64,000 nt of DNA from Pseudoruegeria sp. HB172150 (GCF_013184805.1 NZ_JAATNG010000004.1:283423-347422); one strand, 5' to 3'; shown: positions 42,697-52,432, counted from the stretch's first letter. Program-made: numbers and translations. The notes: a model not told the origin generated them from the letters alone.

Positions 42697-43872
42697 TCAG
42701 GGGCGCTCCACGCACATGGCAACGCCCATGCCGCCGCCGATGCACAGCGTGGCAAGGCCCTTCTTGGCGTCGCGCCGCTTCATCTCGAACAGCAGCGTGT
42801 TCAGCACCCGGCAGCCCGACGCGCCGATCGGATGGCCGATGGCAATGGCGCCGCCGTTCACGTTCACGATCGACGGGTCCCAGCCCATGTCCTTGTTCAC
42901 CGCGCAGGCCTGCGCGGCAAAGGCTTCGTTGGCTTCCACCAGGTCGAGGTCGTCGACCTTCCAGCCGGCCTTTTCCAGCGCCTTGCGCGACGCATGGATC
43001 GGACCCACGCCCATGATCGACGGGTCCAGCCCGGCGGTGGCGTAGGAAACGATGCGCGCCAGCGGGTCGATGCCGCGCTTTTCGGCCTCGTCGGCGGACA
43101 TAAGCAGCACGACCGCCGCACCGTCATTGATGCCGGAGGCGTTCGCCGCGGTGACAGAGCCGTCCTTGGCAAAGGCGGGGCGCAGTTTCTGCATGCCTTC
43201 GATGGTGGCGCCGTGGCGGATGTATTCGTCCTTGTCGACGACGATATCGCCCTTGCGGGTCTTGATCGTGTAGGCGATCACCTCGTCGTCGAATTTACCG
43301 GCCTTCTGCGCGGCTTCGGCCTTGTTCTGGCTGGCCAGCGCGAATTCGTCCTGCTGGTCGCGCGAAATCTGCCATTTCTCTGCGACGTTCTCGGCGGTCT
43401 GCCCCATGTGATAGCCGTTGAAGGCATCCCACAGACCGTCCTTGATCATCGTGTCGATGAACGAAAGGTCGCCCATCTTCTGGCCCTGACGGATGTTCTG
43501 CGCATGGGGTGACATCGACATGTTTTCCTGACCGCCCGCGGCGACGATGCCCGCATCGCCAAGCTGGATGTGCTGGGCGCCAAGTGCCACGGCGCGCAGG
43601 CCGGACCCGCAGACCTGATTGATGCCCCAGGCGGCCGATTCGATGGGAAGGCCGGCGTTGACATGCGCCTGGCGGGCCGGGTTCTGGCCCTGTGCGGCGG
43701 TCAGCACCTGGCCCAGGATGGTCTCGGAAACCTCGGATTTGTCGATCCCGGCACGTTCCACGACGGCTTCCAGCACGGCCGCGCCAAGGTCATGGGCGGG
43801 GGTGTTGGCAAAGGAACCGTTAAAACTGCCGACGGCGGTGCGTGCGGCAGAAGCAATTACAACATTGGTCAT
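42697..43872 (-). CDS. phaA: Acetyl-CoA C-acetyltransferase (beta-ketothiolase)
   Basis: 391 residues from the ATG at 43872. The nucleophilic Cys is in [18 protein letters not shown] (about 89), and the other catalytic pair is [19 protein letters not shown] with His near 347 and the Cys in [10 protein letters not shown] (about 377). Condenses two acetyl-CoA to acetoacetyl-CoA for PHB. The 180-bp region upstream probably holds the pha promoter; no classical PhaR site was identified with certainty. Confidence 0.96.
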   Translation of the reverse strand: MTNVVIASAARTAVGSFNGSFANTPAHDLGAAVLEAVVERAGIDKSEVSETILGQVLTAAQGQNPARQAHVNAGLPIESAAWGINQVCGSGLRAVALGAQHIQLGDAGIVAAGGQENMSMSPHAQNIRQGQKMGDLSFIDTMIKDGLWDAFNGYHMGQTAENVAEKWQISRDQQDEFALASQNKAEAAQKAGKFDDEVIAYTIKTRKGDIVVDKDEYIRHGATIEGMQKLRPAFAKDGSVTAANASGINDGAAVVLLMSADEAEKRGIDPLARIVSYATAGLDPSIMGVGPIHASRKALEKAGWKVDDLDLVEANEAFAAQACAVNKDMGWDPSIVNVNGGAIAIGHPIGASGCRVLNTLLFEMKRRDAKKGLATLCIGGGMGVAMCVERP

Positions 43873-44052
43873 GGCAGTCCTCTCCATCAGGTTGCCGGGC
43901 GAACCACGATCCCCGGTCAGAGAGACTGGGTTCCTCCACCCGTGATTGCCTTAGGGGTAGGGCCTGCACTTGGTTAATGCAAGGGAGTTGCCGGGCCGGA
44001 GAGCGCGACAGAGCGCAGCATCGAACCGCGCCCGCCGGTGCGGCAAAGCCCG

Positions 44053-44883
44053 TCAGCTTGCGGCGCGCGCCTGCGAGAACATTGCCCAGTTGGGATGCCG
44101 GGTCGGCGCCGCGAAGTAGAAGCCCTGCATGCAGTCTATGCCGATCTCGGCCAGCATTTCTGCATCCTCGGCATTCTCGACATTCTCCGCGACTGTGAAC
44201 GCCTCGAAGTGATGGGCGACAGAGATGAAAGCCTGCACAAGCACCTGGTTGTCGGTGTCCAGGTGGATGTTGTGGGTGAACTGGCGGTCGATCTTCATGA
44301 CGTCGAAGAACAGCTGGCGCAGATGCCGCGGCGCGTGGAACCCGGCGCCGAAATTATCCAAAGCGAAACTCACGCCGAAATGGTGCATGTCGTTCATGAA
44401 GTAATGCACGATCTCGGGCATCGTCATCGCCGAGGATTCGGTGATTTCCAGGATCAGGCGTTCGCCTGCTGTCGCTTCCTCGTCCAGTCCCTGGTGCAGC
44501 GCGGCGTGCCAGCGCGGATAGGCGATGGACCGGGCCGACATGTTGATCGACAGGCGGATCTCGGGGTGTTCGCAAAGCGCGTTCATCCCAAGCTCCATCG
44601 CGATTGTATCGATCTGACGGCCAAGCTCGTAATTCTCGGCCAGGTGGATGAAGTCGTCCGGCGGAATGATGCGGCCATTGGCATCCTCGATCCGGATCAG
44701 CCCTTCCCAGAAGGCCGGGCGGCCCGCATCGGAGGTCTGCATCACGGGCTGGAACGCCAGGGACACGCGGCGCTTGGCGACCGCCTCCTGCACGATCTCC
44801 AGGACGTCGCGCTGCCGTTCGGTCACGGCATAGGACAGCGGGCTGTCGGCCCCGTGCGGCGGAAGAAAAACGGTATTTGGCAT
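44053..44883 (-). CDS. EAL domain protein with altered DD motif
   Basis: 276 residues, single EAL domain without other modules or membrane segments. Catalytic elements: Glu60 in FWEGLIRI (EGL in place of EAL), Asn114 (INMSARS), Glu146 (EITES), Lys197 (MKIDRQ), Glu233 (VAENVEN) and Gln253 (MQGFYF). The usual DDFGTG is LDNFGAGF: Asp176 is kept but the second Asp is Asn177. That residue helps bind metal, so c-di-GMP hydrolysis may be weak and the protein could act as a sensor. No GGDEF partner nearby. Confidence 0.88.
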   Translation of the reverse strand: MPNTVFLPPHGADSPLSYAVTERQRDVLEIVQEAVAKRRVSLAFQPVMQTSDAGRPAFWEGLIRIEDANGRIIPPDDFIHLAENYELGRQIDTIAMELGMNALCEHPEIRLSINMSARSIAYPRWHAALHQGLDEEATAGERLILEITESSAMTMPEIVHYFMNDMHHFGVSFALDNFGAGFHAPRHLRQLFFDVMKIDRQFTHNIHLDTDNQVLVQAFISVAHHFEAFTVAENVENAEDAEMLAEIGIDCMQGFYFAAPTRHPNWAMFSQARAAS

Positions 44884-45016
44884 GGCGTGTCGTCGTCCTT
44901 TTCGGAACGCTGCGCAGAATGCGCGTCAGCGGTTTACATTACGTGAAGATTCGCGTTTTGTTCGGTTTCTACTAAAACTTGAGTCAACTTCACATCGCTT
45001 TGAGGAATCACGGTAA

Positions 45017-45586
45017 ATGGGCGAGCGGTGCAGCTGGTGCGGCGAAGATCCGCTTTACGTGGCCTATCACGATACCGAGTGGGGCGTGCCCGAATACGAT
45101 AGCCGGGCGCTATGGGAGAAGCTGATTCTGGATGGTTTTCAGGCGGGCCTTGCCTGGATCACGATCCTGCGGAAGCGCGAGAATTTCCGGCAGGCTTTCG
45201 GCGGCTTCGACCCCGCCGTGATCGCGGATTGGGACGAGACCGAGGTGCTGCGGCTTCTGGCCGACGAGGGGATCGTGCGCCACCGCGGCAAGATCGAGGC
45301 GACCATCGGCAATGCCCGCGCCTTTCAGGAGATCGAGGCGCGCGAGGGGTTCTCAAGCTTTCTGTGGGACAGGGTCGGCGGCGCGCCGATCCAGAACCGG
45401 TTCACCGGAATGGATCAGGTCCCGGCGGAAACGCCATTGTCAAAGCAGATATCCAAGGATCTCAAGGCCGCGGGTTTCAGGTTCTGCGGGCCGACCATCG
45501 TCTACGCCTGGATGCAGGCCTGCGGCATGGTGAACGACCACATGGTCACCTGCCCGCGCCACGACGCGGTGGCTGCGATGGCGTGA
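45017..45586 (+). CDS. tag: DNA-3-methyladenine glycosylase I
   Basis: 189 residues. Typical Tag features: zinc ligands Cys5 (ERCSWCGEDP) and C-terminal CPRH, with WGVPEYDSRALWEKLILDGFQAGLAWITILRKRENFR in the middle and PTIVYAWMQACGMVNDHMVTCPRH at the end. Excises 3-methyladenine from alkylated DNA in the base-excision pathway. Divergent from the EAL gene. Confidence 0.95.
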   Translation: MGERCSWCGEDPLYVAYHDTEWGVPEYDSRALWEKLILDGFQAGLAWITILRKRENFRQAFGGFDPAVIADWDETEVLRLLADEGIVRHRGKIEATIGNARAFQEIEAREGFSSFLWDRVGGAPIQNRFTGMDQVPAETPLSKQISKDLKAAGFRFCGPTIVYAWMQACGMVNDHMVTCPRHDAVAAMA

Positions 45587-45617
45587 CGGCTGGTCGGGAT
45601 ATGGACTGTCCCCACCC

Positions 45618-45677
45618 TAGGTTAGCGCTAACGCGCCTGAAATCAATGACTTGACCCCCCGTCCCCATGGGGACGCC
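45618..45677 (+). repeat. 60-bp double-palindrome repeat, copy 1
   Basis: Starts TAG, GTTAGCGCTAAC (perfect 12-bp palindrome, 45621-45632), 7 variable bases, AAATCAATG, 2 variable bases, TTGACCCCCC, then GTCCCCATGGGGAC (perfect 14-bp palindrome, 45661-45674) and GCC. It lies between the tag stop and the stop codon of the TlpA-like gene. Copy 2 is the inverted equivalent at 49026-49085: 51 of 60 positions identical without a gap. The 12-bp palindrome resembles LacI-family operators. Confidence 0.85.
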
Positions 45678-46240
45678 TACCTTCCGGCCCCTTCCAGCAT
45701 CGCCTCGAACAGCTTGAAGGCCTCCTCGCTCGCCCAGTCCGCATCCCCCCGCAGCCGGGCGATCTCGTTCCCCTCCGGATCCACCACGATACTGATCGGC
45801 AGGGCCAGCACCGCCATCTGCCGCGCCAGCTGCTGCTTCGGATCGCGATAGAGCGGCAGGTTCTCGACCCCCACCTCCTCGAAGAACCGCTTCATCGCCG
45901 GCACCGGGTTCCGCCCCGTCGCGATGGTCACCACCTGGAAGTCATCCCCGCCGAATTTCTCCTGCAGCGCCGCCAGTGACGGCATCTCCAGCCGGCACGG
46001 CGCGCACCACGTGGCCCAGAAATTCACCAGCAGGTACTTCCCCTCGAACTGGCCGAAATCCACCGGGCTGTCGGCCTCGTCCACGAACCCCACCTCCGGC
46101 AGCGCCTCCGCTTCCGCGAAGACCAGCTTCCGCATGTCGCCTTCCCGCATCTCCTCCAGCGCCGAGATATCCGCCGCCCCGGCGGCGTTTGCAGTGAGAC
46201 CAAGGCAGGTGTAGAGGACGGCGAACCGGAACCAGCGCAT
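45677..46240 (-). CDS. TlpA-like thiol:disulfide oxidoreductase (periplasmic)
   Basis: 187 residues from the ATG at 46240. Signal peptide about 1-22 (ANAAGAAD), then a thioredoxin fold with the redox pair WCAPC at about 78-82 ([20 protein letters not shown]) and a cis-Pro region LPISIVVD. Likely reduces periplasmic cysteines, for example in cytochrome c assembly. Divergent from argH with only 28 bp between start codons. Divergence of TlpA and ArgH is a common alphaproteobacterial arrangement. Confidence 0.88.
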   Translation of the reverse strand: MRWFRFAVLYTCLGLTANAAGAADISALEEMREGDMRKLVFAEAEALPEVGFVDEADSPVDFGQFEGKYLLVNFWATWCAPCRLEMPSLAALQEKFGGDDFQVVTIATGRNPVPAMKRFFEEVGVENLPLYRDPKQQLARQMAVLALPISIVVDPEGNEIARLRGDADWASEEAFKLFEAMLEGAGR

Positions 46241-46268
46241 GAATATTTTCCCTCCGAAGGGCAGCCAG

Positions 46269-47660
46269 ATGAACGACAAGAGCTCGAACGCCATGTGGGG
46301 CGGACGCTTCGCCGCCGGACCAGACGCGATCATGGAGGCGATCAACGCCTCGATCGGGTTCGACAAGCGGCTCGCCGCCCAGGACATTCAGGGCTCCCGC
46401 GCCCACGCCGCCATGCTGGCCGCGCAGGGCATCCTCACCGATAAAGATGCCGAGGCGATCCGGGAAGGGCTTCTCACGGTCTTGTCAGAAATCGAGGCCG
46501 GGACGTTCGAATTTTCGACCGCGCTGGAAGACATCCACATGAACGTCGAGGCCCGGCTGAAAGAGCTGATCGGCGAACCCGCCGGCCGCCTGCACACAGC
46601 CCGGTCGCGGAACGACCAGGTAGCCCTGGATTTCCGCATGTGGGTCCGCGACCAGTGCGACGCGGCGATGGAGGGGCTGCGGGCGCTGATGCAGGCGCTG
46701 CTGGCGCAGGCCGAGGCGGGCGCGGACTGGGTGATGCCCGGCTTCACCCACCTCCAGACGGCGCAGCCGGTGACCTGGGGCCATCACATGATGGCCTATG
46801 TCGAGATGTTCGGCCGCGACCTGTCGCGGTTCCGCGACGCCCGCGTCCGGATGAACGAAAGCCCGCTGGGCGCCGCGGCTCTGGCCGGCACATCCTTCCC
46901 GATCGACCGGCACATGACGGCTGAGACGCTGAAGTTCGACCGGCCGTCGGCCAATTCCCTCGACGCGGTGGCGGACCGGGATTTTGCGCTGGAATTCCTG
47001 GCGGCCTCTTCTATCTGCGCCATGCATCTCAGCCGCTTCGCCGAGGAACTGGTGATCTGGTCTTCCGCGCAGTTCCGGTTCGTGGCGCTGTCGGACCGGT
47101 TTTCTACCGGCTCCTCTATCATGCCGCAGAAGAAAAACCCCGACGCCGCCGAGCTGATCCGCGCCAAGATCGGGCGGATCCTCGGGACGATGGTGGCGCT
47201 GTTCACCGTGATGAAGGGGTTGCCGCTGACCTATTCCAAGGACATGCAGGAGGACAAGGAGCAGGTCTTCGACGCCGCCGACAACCTGATGCTGGCGCTG
47301 GCTGCAATGGAAGGGATGGTGCGCGACATGACGGCCAACCGTGCGAACCTGGAGGCGGCGGCGTCCTCCGGCTTCTCCACCGCGACGGATCTCGCCGACT
47401 GGCTGGTGCGGGAGCTGGACCTGCCGTTCCGCGAGGCGCATCATGTCACCGGGGCGCTGGTCGCGCTGGCCGAGACCAAAGGCTGCGACCTGCCAGATCT
47501 ATCGCTGGAGGAGATGCAGGGCGTGCATGAGGCGATCACCGACGGGGTCTATGATGTGCTTGGCGTGCACAACTCCGTCGCCAGCCGGGTGAGCTATGGC
47601 GGCACGGCGCCCGATGAGGTGCGCAAGCAGGTCGCTCGCTGGAAGGAGCTTCTGGGATGA
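46269..47660 (+). CDS. argH: Argininosuccinate lyase
   Basis: 463 residues from [14 protein letters not shown] (46269); an in-frame ATG at 46239 adds ten non-conserved residues. Signature [12 protein letters not shown] (about 287-298), SNDQVA-like [17 protein letters not shown], and [15 protein letters not shown]. Last step of arginine synthesis, releasing fumarate. The next small gene overlaps its stop (ATGA). Confidence 0.97.
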   Translation: MNDKSSNAMWGGRFAAGPDAIMEAINASIGFDKRLAAQDIQGSRAHAAMLAAQGILTDKDAEAIREGLLTVLSEIEAGTFEFSTALEDIHMNVEARLKELIGEPAGRLHTARSRNDQVALDFRMWVRDQCDAAMEGLRALMQALLAQAEAGADWVMPGFTHLQTAQPVTWGHHMMAYVEMFGRDLSRFRDARVRMNESPLGAAALAGTSFPIDRHMTAETLKFDRPSANSLDAVADRDFALEFLAASSICAMHLSRFAEELVIWSSAQFRFVALSDRFSTGSSIMPQKKNPDAAELIRAKIGRILGTMVALFTVMKGLPLTYSKDMQEDKEQVFDAADNLMLALAAMEGMVRDMTANRANLEAAASSGFSTATDLADWLVRELDLPFREAHHVTGALVALAETKGCDLPDLSLEEMQGVHEAITDGVYDVLGVHNSVASRVSYGGTAPDEVRKQVARWKELLG

Positions 47661-47794
47661 GATGGCTTTGGCTGCTGACCGCCGCGCTGCTGATGACCGC
47701 CTGCGGTGTCGACGGGCCGCCGGCGCCGCCGGGATCTGAAATCGATCCGCGCACCAGCAGCGCCGACGATGTCGATCCGGACGGGTTCTTCTGA
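47657..47794 (+). CDS. Small LptM/YifL-like lipoprotein
   Basis: 45 residues too short for many gene callers: [20 protein letters not shown], with a lipobox LMTAC and predicted lipidated Cys16, then [25 protein letters not shown]. Size, lipobox and location directly after argH match the YifL/LptM family, whose E. coli member helps mature the LptDE complex and lies near the lysA/dapF genes. The start overlaps the argH stop. LysA is absent here, since the next gene is a membrane protein. Confidence 0.72.
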   Translation: MRWLWLLTAALLMTACGVDGPPAPPGSEIDPRTSSADDVDPDGFF

Positions 47795-47798
47795 GGTG

Positions 47799-48116
47799 AT
47801 GTCGGGGCTGCGCGTTCTGTACCTGGCGCTGGCGATCTGGGGCGCGGTGCATCCGATGCTCTGGTTCGTGCGCTTCTGGAGTGCGGAGGGGTTCTCGCTG
47901 TCCGGGCTGATCGCGGCCTGGCATGTGAACGCGGCCAGCACCGGGCTGGTCTGGGACCTGACGATCGCGGCGATTGCCCTGACCGTGTGGATTCTGGCGG
48001 AGACCTGGGTGCGGAAGAACTGGTCGGCGCTCTGGGCGATCCCGGCGACATTCTGTATCGGGGTGAGCTGCGGGCTGCCGTTGTATCTTTTCCTGCGGGC
48101 CCGGCCGGTGACCTGA
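47799..48116 (+). CDS. DUF2834-like small membrane protein
   Basis: 105 residues with three hydrophobic segments (about 5-22, 50-70, 78-98) separated by short loops: SGLRVLYLALAIWGAVHPMLWFVRFW, GLVWDLTIAAIALTVWILAE, SALWAIPATFCIGVSCGLPLYLFLRARP. The pattern corresponds to DUF2834, function unknown. An AGGTG site directly precedes the ATG, 5 bp after the lipoprotein stop, so it belongs to the argH operon. Confidence 0.8.
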   Translation: MSGLRVLYLALAIWGAVHPMLWFVRFWSAEGFSLSGLIAAWHVNAASTGLVWDLTIAAIALTVWILAETWVRKNWSALWAIPATFCIGVSCGLPLYLFLRARPVT

Positions 48117-48158
48117 TCGGGCGCCTGCGGCGCAAGCTTTCTGGCACTTCGTGCGGGT

Positions 48159-48216
48159 GGGGGCTCTGCCCCCGTCGCTTCGCGACTCCCCCGGGATATT
48201 TCCGGCCAGGAGAAGG
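48159..48216 (+). repeat. Dispersed hairpin repeat, copy b (double hairpin terminator)
   Basis: Hairpin GGGGGC-TCT-GCCCCC (48159-48173), then GTCGC-TTC-GCGAC (48174-48186), then the repeat core GGGATATTTCC (48193-48203) and GGCCAGGAGAAGG (48204-48216). It follows the last gene of the argH operon; the minus-strand amidotransferase gene ends just beyond, at 48219. Confidence 0.75.
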
Positions 48217-48218
48217 GG

Positions 48219-48953
48219 TCAGCCGTAGCGCGCGACGAAGTTCTTCAGGATCTTCTCGGGCGCGTGGACGTCGGCGGCGTCGACCATGGCGTGGAGGCTG
48301 TCGGCCTCTTCGGGGGCGAAGTAGCCACGGTGCCTGTAGATGTCGATGCGGATGTGGAAGACCGAGGCGTCTGCCTCGGGGTGGAACTGCGTGGCGTAGA
48401 CGTTGCTGCCGTGGCGGATCATCTGGAACGGGCAGGGACCGGAGGCGAGGAGGTGGGCGGCGCCGGGCGGCAGGTCCTGGGCCGCTTCCTTGTGGCCGAC
48501 GAAGGCGTCGAATCTGGCGGGGAGGCCGGCCAGGAGCGGGTCGGTCCCGCCGGCGTCCGTGACCTCGCAGCGGGAGGTGCCGACGGGCTCGCCGTAGCGG
48601 GCCTTGGAGACGGTGCCGCCGAGGTGGTGGGCGAGGATGCCGATGCCGTAGCAGCAGCCGAGGAAGGGCAGGTCGCGGGCGGTGATCTCGGGCATCAGCG
48701 AGAGGATCGCGGCTTCGATGCGGGCCTCGGCGGGGTCCTTGGTCTCGGGCGGGTCGGAGACGCAGCCGGGGCCGCCGCCGACGATGGTGCCGGCGTAGTC
48801 GTCGAGGTTCAGGTCGGCGGGGAGGGGACCGGCGTCGAGGCGGATGCGGCGGGTCTGTGCCTCGGTCAGGCCGCCCTTGTCGAGGAAGGCCTGGTATTCG
48901 TTGTCGGAGGCCTCGGTCTCGGGGCGGAGCTGGAGGATCAGGAAGGGCTTCAT
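48219..48953 (-). CDS. Class I glutamine amidotransferase domain protein
   Basis: 244 residues. The nucleophile elbow is FLGCCYGIGILAHHLGG (Cys near 100), where the usual G-C-x-G is GCCYG. The catalytic His is in YATQFHPEADA (about 191) with Glu two residues later. The N-terminal GGGPGCVSDPPET forms the oxyanion region. It belongs to the stand-alone GATase1 group whose members act on gamma-glutamyl or related amides; no synthetase partner is next to it. Copy 2 of the 60-bp repeat lies 73 bp before its start. Confidence 0.86.
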   Translation of the reverse strand: MKPFLILQLRPETEASDNEYQAFLDKGGLTEAQTRRIRLDAGPLPADLNLDDYAGTIVGGGPGCVSDPPETKDPAEARIEAAILSLMPEITARDLPFLGCCYGIGILAHHLGGTVSKARYGEPVGTSRCEVTDAGGTDPLLAGLPARFDAFVGHKEAAQDLPPGAAHLLASGPCPFQMIRHGSNVYATQFHPEADASVFHIRIDIYRHRGYFAPEEADSLHAMVDAADVHAPEKILKNFVARYG

Positions 48954-49025
48954 CAGGCGGGTCCGGGCGGCGGCGGCGTCGGGACCTGATGGCGGATGGG
49001 GGCGGGTTGGTCAATGGGCTGGCGG

Positions 49026-49085
49026 GGCGTCCCCATGGGGACGGGGGGTCAACCCATTGATTTTGTTCATGTTAGCGCAAACCTA
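49026..49085 (-). repeat. 60-bp double-palindrome repeat, copy 2 (inverted)
   Basis: Reverse complement of copy 1, in the same order of elements: GTTTGCGCTAAC, spacer, AAATCAATG, TTGACCCCCC, GTCCCCATGGGGAC, GCC. The 12-bp palindrome has one mismatch here; the 14-bp one is perfect (49029-49042). The two copies bracket 3.35 kb containing the TlpA-like, argH, lipoprotein, DUF2834 and amidotransferase genes. Confidence 0.85.
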
Positions 49086-49111
49086 TGGCTGCGGACGGCC
49101 AGCCGGTCGGG

Positions 49112-51205
49112 TCAGGCCGACCTGCGCGCTGCTTCGTCCCAGTCGTCGTCTTCGGCGTCGTCGCCGCCGAGGGTGAACTGCTCGGTGCTGGCGGACAGGT
49201 TTTCCACCTCGCGCTTGAGCGACTGCGTGGCGGCGGTGGTTTCCTGGAACATAGCTGCGTTCTGCTGGGTGACCTGATCGAGCTGGCTGGCGGCGGAGTT
49301 GATGTCGTCGAGCCCCTGAGACTGTTCCTGCGCGGCGCTGGCGAGGCCGGCGACCTTGCCGCGGATATCCTCGACATATTGGGCGATCTGTTCCAGCGCG
49401 CTGCCGGAAGCGTCGACCAGGCCGACGCCATTCTGGATCAGGCCGGAGGTGGTGCGGATCAGGTCGGCGATCTCCTGCGAGGCCTCGGAGGAGCGCTGTG
49501 CGAGCTGCCGGACCTCGGAGGCGACAACGGCGAAGCCGCGGCCGGTCTCGCCGGCGCGGGCAGCCTCGACCCCGGCATTCAGGGCCAGGAGATTGGTCTG
49601 GAAAGCCAGCGAGTCGATCACGTCGGTAATGTTCGACACCTTCTTGGAGCTTTCCTCGATCTCGTTCATCGCGGCGACGGCCTTGCGGACGGTGTCGAGC
49701 CCGGACCGGGTGCTTTCTTCGGCCGAATTGGCGGTATTGGCGGCGGATTCCGCGCTTTGCGCCGCGGTGCGGACGGATTCGGCCATCTGGTCGAGGGCGG
49801 CGGCGGTTTCCTCCAACGTCGCGGCCTGTCGTTCGGTGCGCATGCTCAGGTCGTCGGCACCGGCCTCGATCTGCGAGGCGTCAGAGAGGATGCGGCCTGT
49901 GCGCTCGGCGATGCCGGCGATGACGCCGCAGAGCAGGGTCAGCGAATGGTTGAACTCGGATTTCAGCCCTTCGAATTCCGGGGGAACATCCTTGGAGATC
50001 CGGATCGAGAGATCGCTGGCCGCCAGCCGGGACATCGCCTGGCGGAAGGCAAGGATGGCATGCTTGGCGCCGGTGATGTCGGTCGCGAATTTCTCGACCC
50101 GCGTGACATAGCCGTCGGCATCGACGATCGGGTTGTAGGATGCCTGAATCCAGACTTCGCGCCCGCCCTTGCCGATGCGGCGATACTCTGCCGCCTGGTA
50201 TTCGCCGTCTCTGAGCTTGTCCCAGAACGCCGCGTATTCGGGGCTGGCCGCCTCTTCCGGGTCGATGAAGATGCTATGATGCTTGCCGATGATCTCGTCC
50301 AGCTCATAGCCCATTGCATCGAGGAAGTTCCGGTTCGCCCGCAGGATCGTGCCGTCGGGCTCGAACGCGATGGTTGCCTGCGAGCGGTTCAGCGCCTCGA
50401 GCCGGGCGCCGTCGTCGAGGGACTGCTGCTTTGCTTCTGTCACGTCGTTGGCGAATTTGACCACACCCACGACATTTCCCTTTGAATCCGAGATCGGGTT
50501 GTAGGTGGCGCGCAGCCAGATCGTGGTGCCGGACTTGCTGTAGCGGCGATAGGCGCCGGACTGGTATTCGCCGCGCGCCAGCGCCTGCCAGAAATCCGCG
50601 TATTCCGGAGTGCCCGCCGTCTTCTCGCCGACGAAGATGCTGTGATGCTTTCCCCGGACCTCTTCCAGAGAATAGCCGACCGTATCGAGGAAATTCCTGT
50701 TCGCGGTGACGATGGTGCCGTCGGTCCTGAACTCGATCACCGCCTGCGAGCGGTTGATCGCTTCCAGCCGGCTTTTGGAATCGGCGGCATCCTCTGCCTG
50801 CTGGGTGACGTCGCGGGCGAATTTCACCACCTTGCGGGTCTGGCCCGCCGCGTCGAGGATCGGCACATAGGAGGCGCGGATCCAGACGGTTCGGCCGGTT
50901 TTCGACACGCGGGGATAGACATCGGTGAAGGATTCGCCGGCTTTCAGGCGCGTCCAGAACTCGCGGTAATCCTCGCCTTCGGCGAAGTCCTTTTCGACGA
51001 AAATGGCATGTCGCTTGCCGACAATCTCCTGCCGGTCATATCCCATGACCCTGCAGAAATTCTCGTTCGCTTCGAGGATCTCGCCCTCCGGCGTGAACCA
51101 GATGACGGCCATATGCGCATTTACCGCGGCGGAAAGATCGTCATTGTCGCTGTTACGCTTGGCATCGGTCCTGAAGGCCATGGGCAGTTGTCCAACCAGG
51201 TTCAT
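49112..51205 (-). CDS. Soluble methyl-accepting chemotaxis protein with three tandem PAS domains
   Basis: 697 residues without transmembrane helices. Three PAS units at about 30-145, 145-268 and 268-390: [48 protein letters not shown] and [25 protein letters not shown] short HAMP-like region (about 400-445) leads to a receptor signalling domain with the tip [43 protein letters not shown]. The C-terminal DDWDEAA resembles CheR tethers. It would relay cytosolic redox or ligand cues to CheA; ligand unknown. PAS 2 and 3 are near duplicates. Confidence 0.93.
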   Translation of the reverse strand: MNLVGQLPMAFRTDAKRNSDNDDLSAAVNAHMAVIWFTPEGEILEANENFCRVMGYDRQEIVGKRHAIFVEKDFAEGEDYREFWTRLKAGESFTDVYPRVSKTGRTVWIRASYVPILDAAGQTRKVVKFARDVTQQAEDAADSKSRLEAINRSQAVIEFRTDGTIVTANRNFLDTVGYSLEEVRGKHHSIFVGEKTAGTPEYADFWQALARGEYQSGAYRRYSKSGTTIWLRATYNPISDSKGNVVGVVKFANDVTEAKQQSLDDGARLEALNRSQATIAFEPDGTILRANRNFLDAMGYELDEIIGKHHSIFIDPEEAASPEYAAFWDKLRDGEYQAAEYRRIGKGGREVWIQASYNPIVDADGYVTRVEKFATDITGAKHAILAFRQAMSRLAASDLSIRISKDVPPEFEGLKSEFNHSLTLLCGVIAGIAERTGRILSDASQIEAGADDLSMRTERQAATLEETAAALDQMAESVRTAAQSAESAANTANSAEESTRSGLDTVRKAVAAMNEIEESSKKVSNITDVIDSLAFQTNLLALNAGVEAARAGETGRGFAVVASEVRQLAQRSSEASQEIADLIRTTSGLIQNGVGLVDASGSALEQIAQYVEDIRGKVAGLASAAQEQSQGLDDINSAASQLDQVTQQNAAMFQETTAATQSLKREVENLSASTEQFTLGGDDAEDDDWDEAARRSA

Positions 51206-51265
51206 AGGGTTGGACGCCGTTAGACGTCGATTCGGGTTAAGGATGGCTTTCCGGGGCCGGGGAAC

Positions 51266-52432
51266 CTACAGGCCGAGCTTCTTCCAGTTGCCGTTGGCCT
51301 TGCCCGATTTCACGCAGGCCTCGACGAAGGCGACGCCTTCGAGACCGTCGGCGATGCCGGGGAAGGTGACCTCGGGCGGGACCGGTGCGCCGGTGCGGCG
51401 CGCCTCGATCGCCGTCGCGGCCTCGGAATAGATGTTGGCGAAGCCTTCGAGATAGCCCTCGGGGTGGCCGCCGGGGGTGCGGGTCAGGCGGTTCGCGGCA
51501 TCCGTCGATCCGGCGCCGGCGCGGGTGAGCAGGCGCGGCGGTTCGCCCAGCGGGGTGTGCCACAGGCGATTGGGGTTTTCCTGTTCCCACGACAGGCCGC
51601 ACTTGGTGCCGTAGATTCGCAGGCGCAGGGCATTCTCGTTGCCCGGCGCGACCTGGCTGCACCAGAGCATGCCCTTGGCGCCGCCCTTCCAGCGCAGCAT
51701 CACGTGGGCGTTGTCGTCGAGCGTGCGGCCTTTGCCGAAGCTGTCGAGATCGGCGGCGAGTTCGTCGAGTTCGAGGCCGGAGACGAAGCGGGCGAGCTGG
51801 AACGCGTGGGTGCCGATATCGCCGGTGGCGCCGCCCGCGCCGGAGCGGGCGGGATCGGTGCGCCATTCGGCCTGCTTGTTGCCGGTGGTTTCCAGATCGG
51901 TGCTCAGCCAGTCCTGCACGTACTCCACCTGCACCAGCCGGATGTCACCCAGGTCGCCGTTCGCCACCATTTCCCGCGCCTGCCGGATCAGGGGATAGCC
52001 GGAATAGTTGTGGGTCAGCACAAACAGCGCGTCGGATTTTTCGCAGACGCGGGCGAGGCGGCGGGCATCGCCCAGCTTTGGCGCCAGCGGCTTGTCGCAG
52101 ATCACGTGGATGCCGCGGCGGAGGAATTCGATGGCCGGGTCCACATGCATGTGGTTCGGGGTGACGATCGCGACCGCCTCTATCCCGTCCTTCAGCCGGG
52201 CCTCGCGGATCGCCATCTGTTTGAAGTCGTCATAGATGCGCTTGGGGTCGAGGCCGAGTTCCGCGCCGGAGGCCTGCGATTTCTCGGGCGTCGAGGAAAG
52301 GGCGCCTGCGACCAGCTGATAGCGGCCGTCGAGGCGCGCGGCGATGCGGTGGACGGCGCCGATGAAGGCGCCCTGTCCGCCGCCGACCATGCCGAGGCGG
52401 ATGGGGCCGGTGCGCGGTGTGTCGTTCGGCAT
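51266..52432 (-). CDS. Gfo/Idh/MocA family oxidoreductase
   Basis: 388 residues. NAD(P) motif GMVGGGQGAFIGAVHRIAA (about 14-32), then VTPNHMHVDPAIEFLRRGIHVICDKPLA containing the CDKP (EKP-type) Lys, and GDIGTHAFQLARF in the C domain. A sugar or polyol dehydrogenase by family; the substrate is not identifiable. 45 bp downstream of pxpA on the same strand; a functional link to 5-oxoproline use is not obvious. Confidence 0.9.
   Translation of the reverse strand: MPNDTPRTGPIRLGMVGGGQGAFIGAVHRIAARLDGRYQLVAGALSSTPEKSQASGAELGLDPKRIYDDFKQMAIREARLKDGIEAVAIVTPNHMHVDPAIEFLRRGIHVICDKPLAPKLGDARRLARVCEKSDALFVLTHNYSGYPLIRQAREMVANGDLGDIRLVQVEYVQDWLSTDLETTGNKQAEWRTDPARSGAGGATGDIGTHAFQLARFVSGLELDELAADLDSFGKGRTLDDNAHVMLRWKGGAKGMLWCSQVAPGNENALRLRIYGTKCGLSWEQENPNRLWHTPLGEPPRLLTRAGAGSTDAANRLTRTPGGHPEGYLEGFANIYSEAATAIEARRTGAPVPPEVTFPGIADGLEGVAFVEACVKSGKANGNWKKLGL

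Noticed and set aside
43873-44052. PhaR operator upstream of phaA
   Set aside because: Only loose TGCA-containing matches were seen near 43966-43984; too weak to list as a feature.
47536-49014. Minus-strand open frame of 492 codons over the lipoprotein, DUF2834 and amidotransferase genes
   Set aside because: Low-complexity Pro/Arg translation crossing three real genes and a terminator region.
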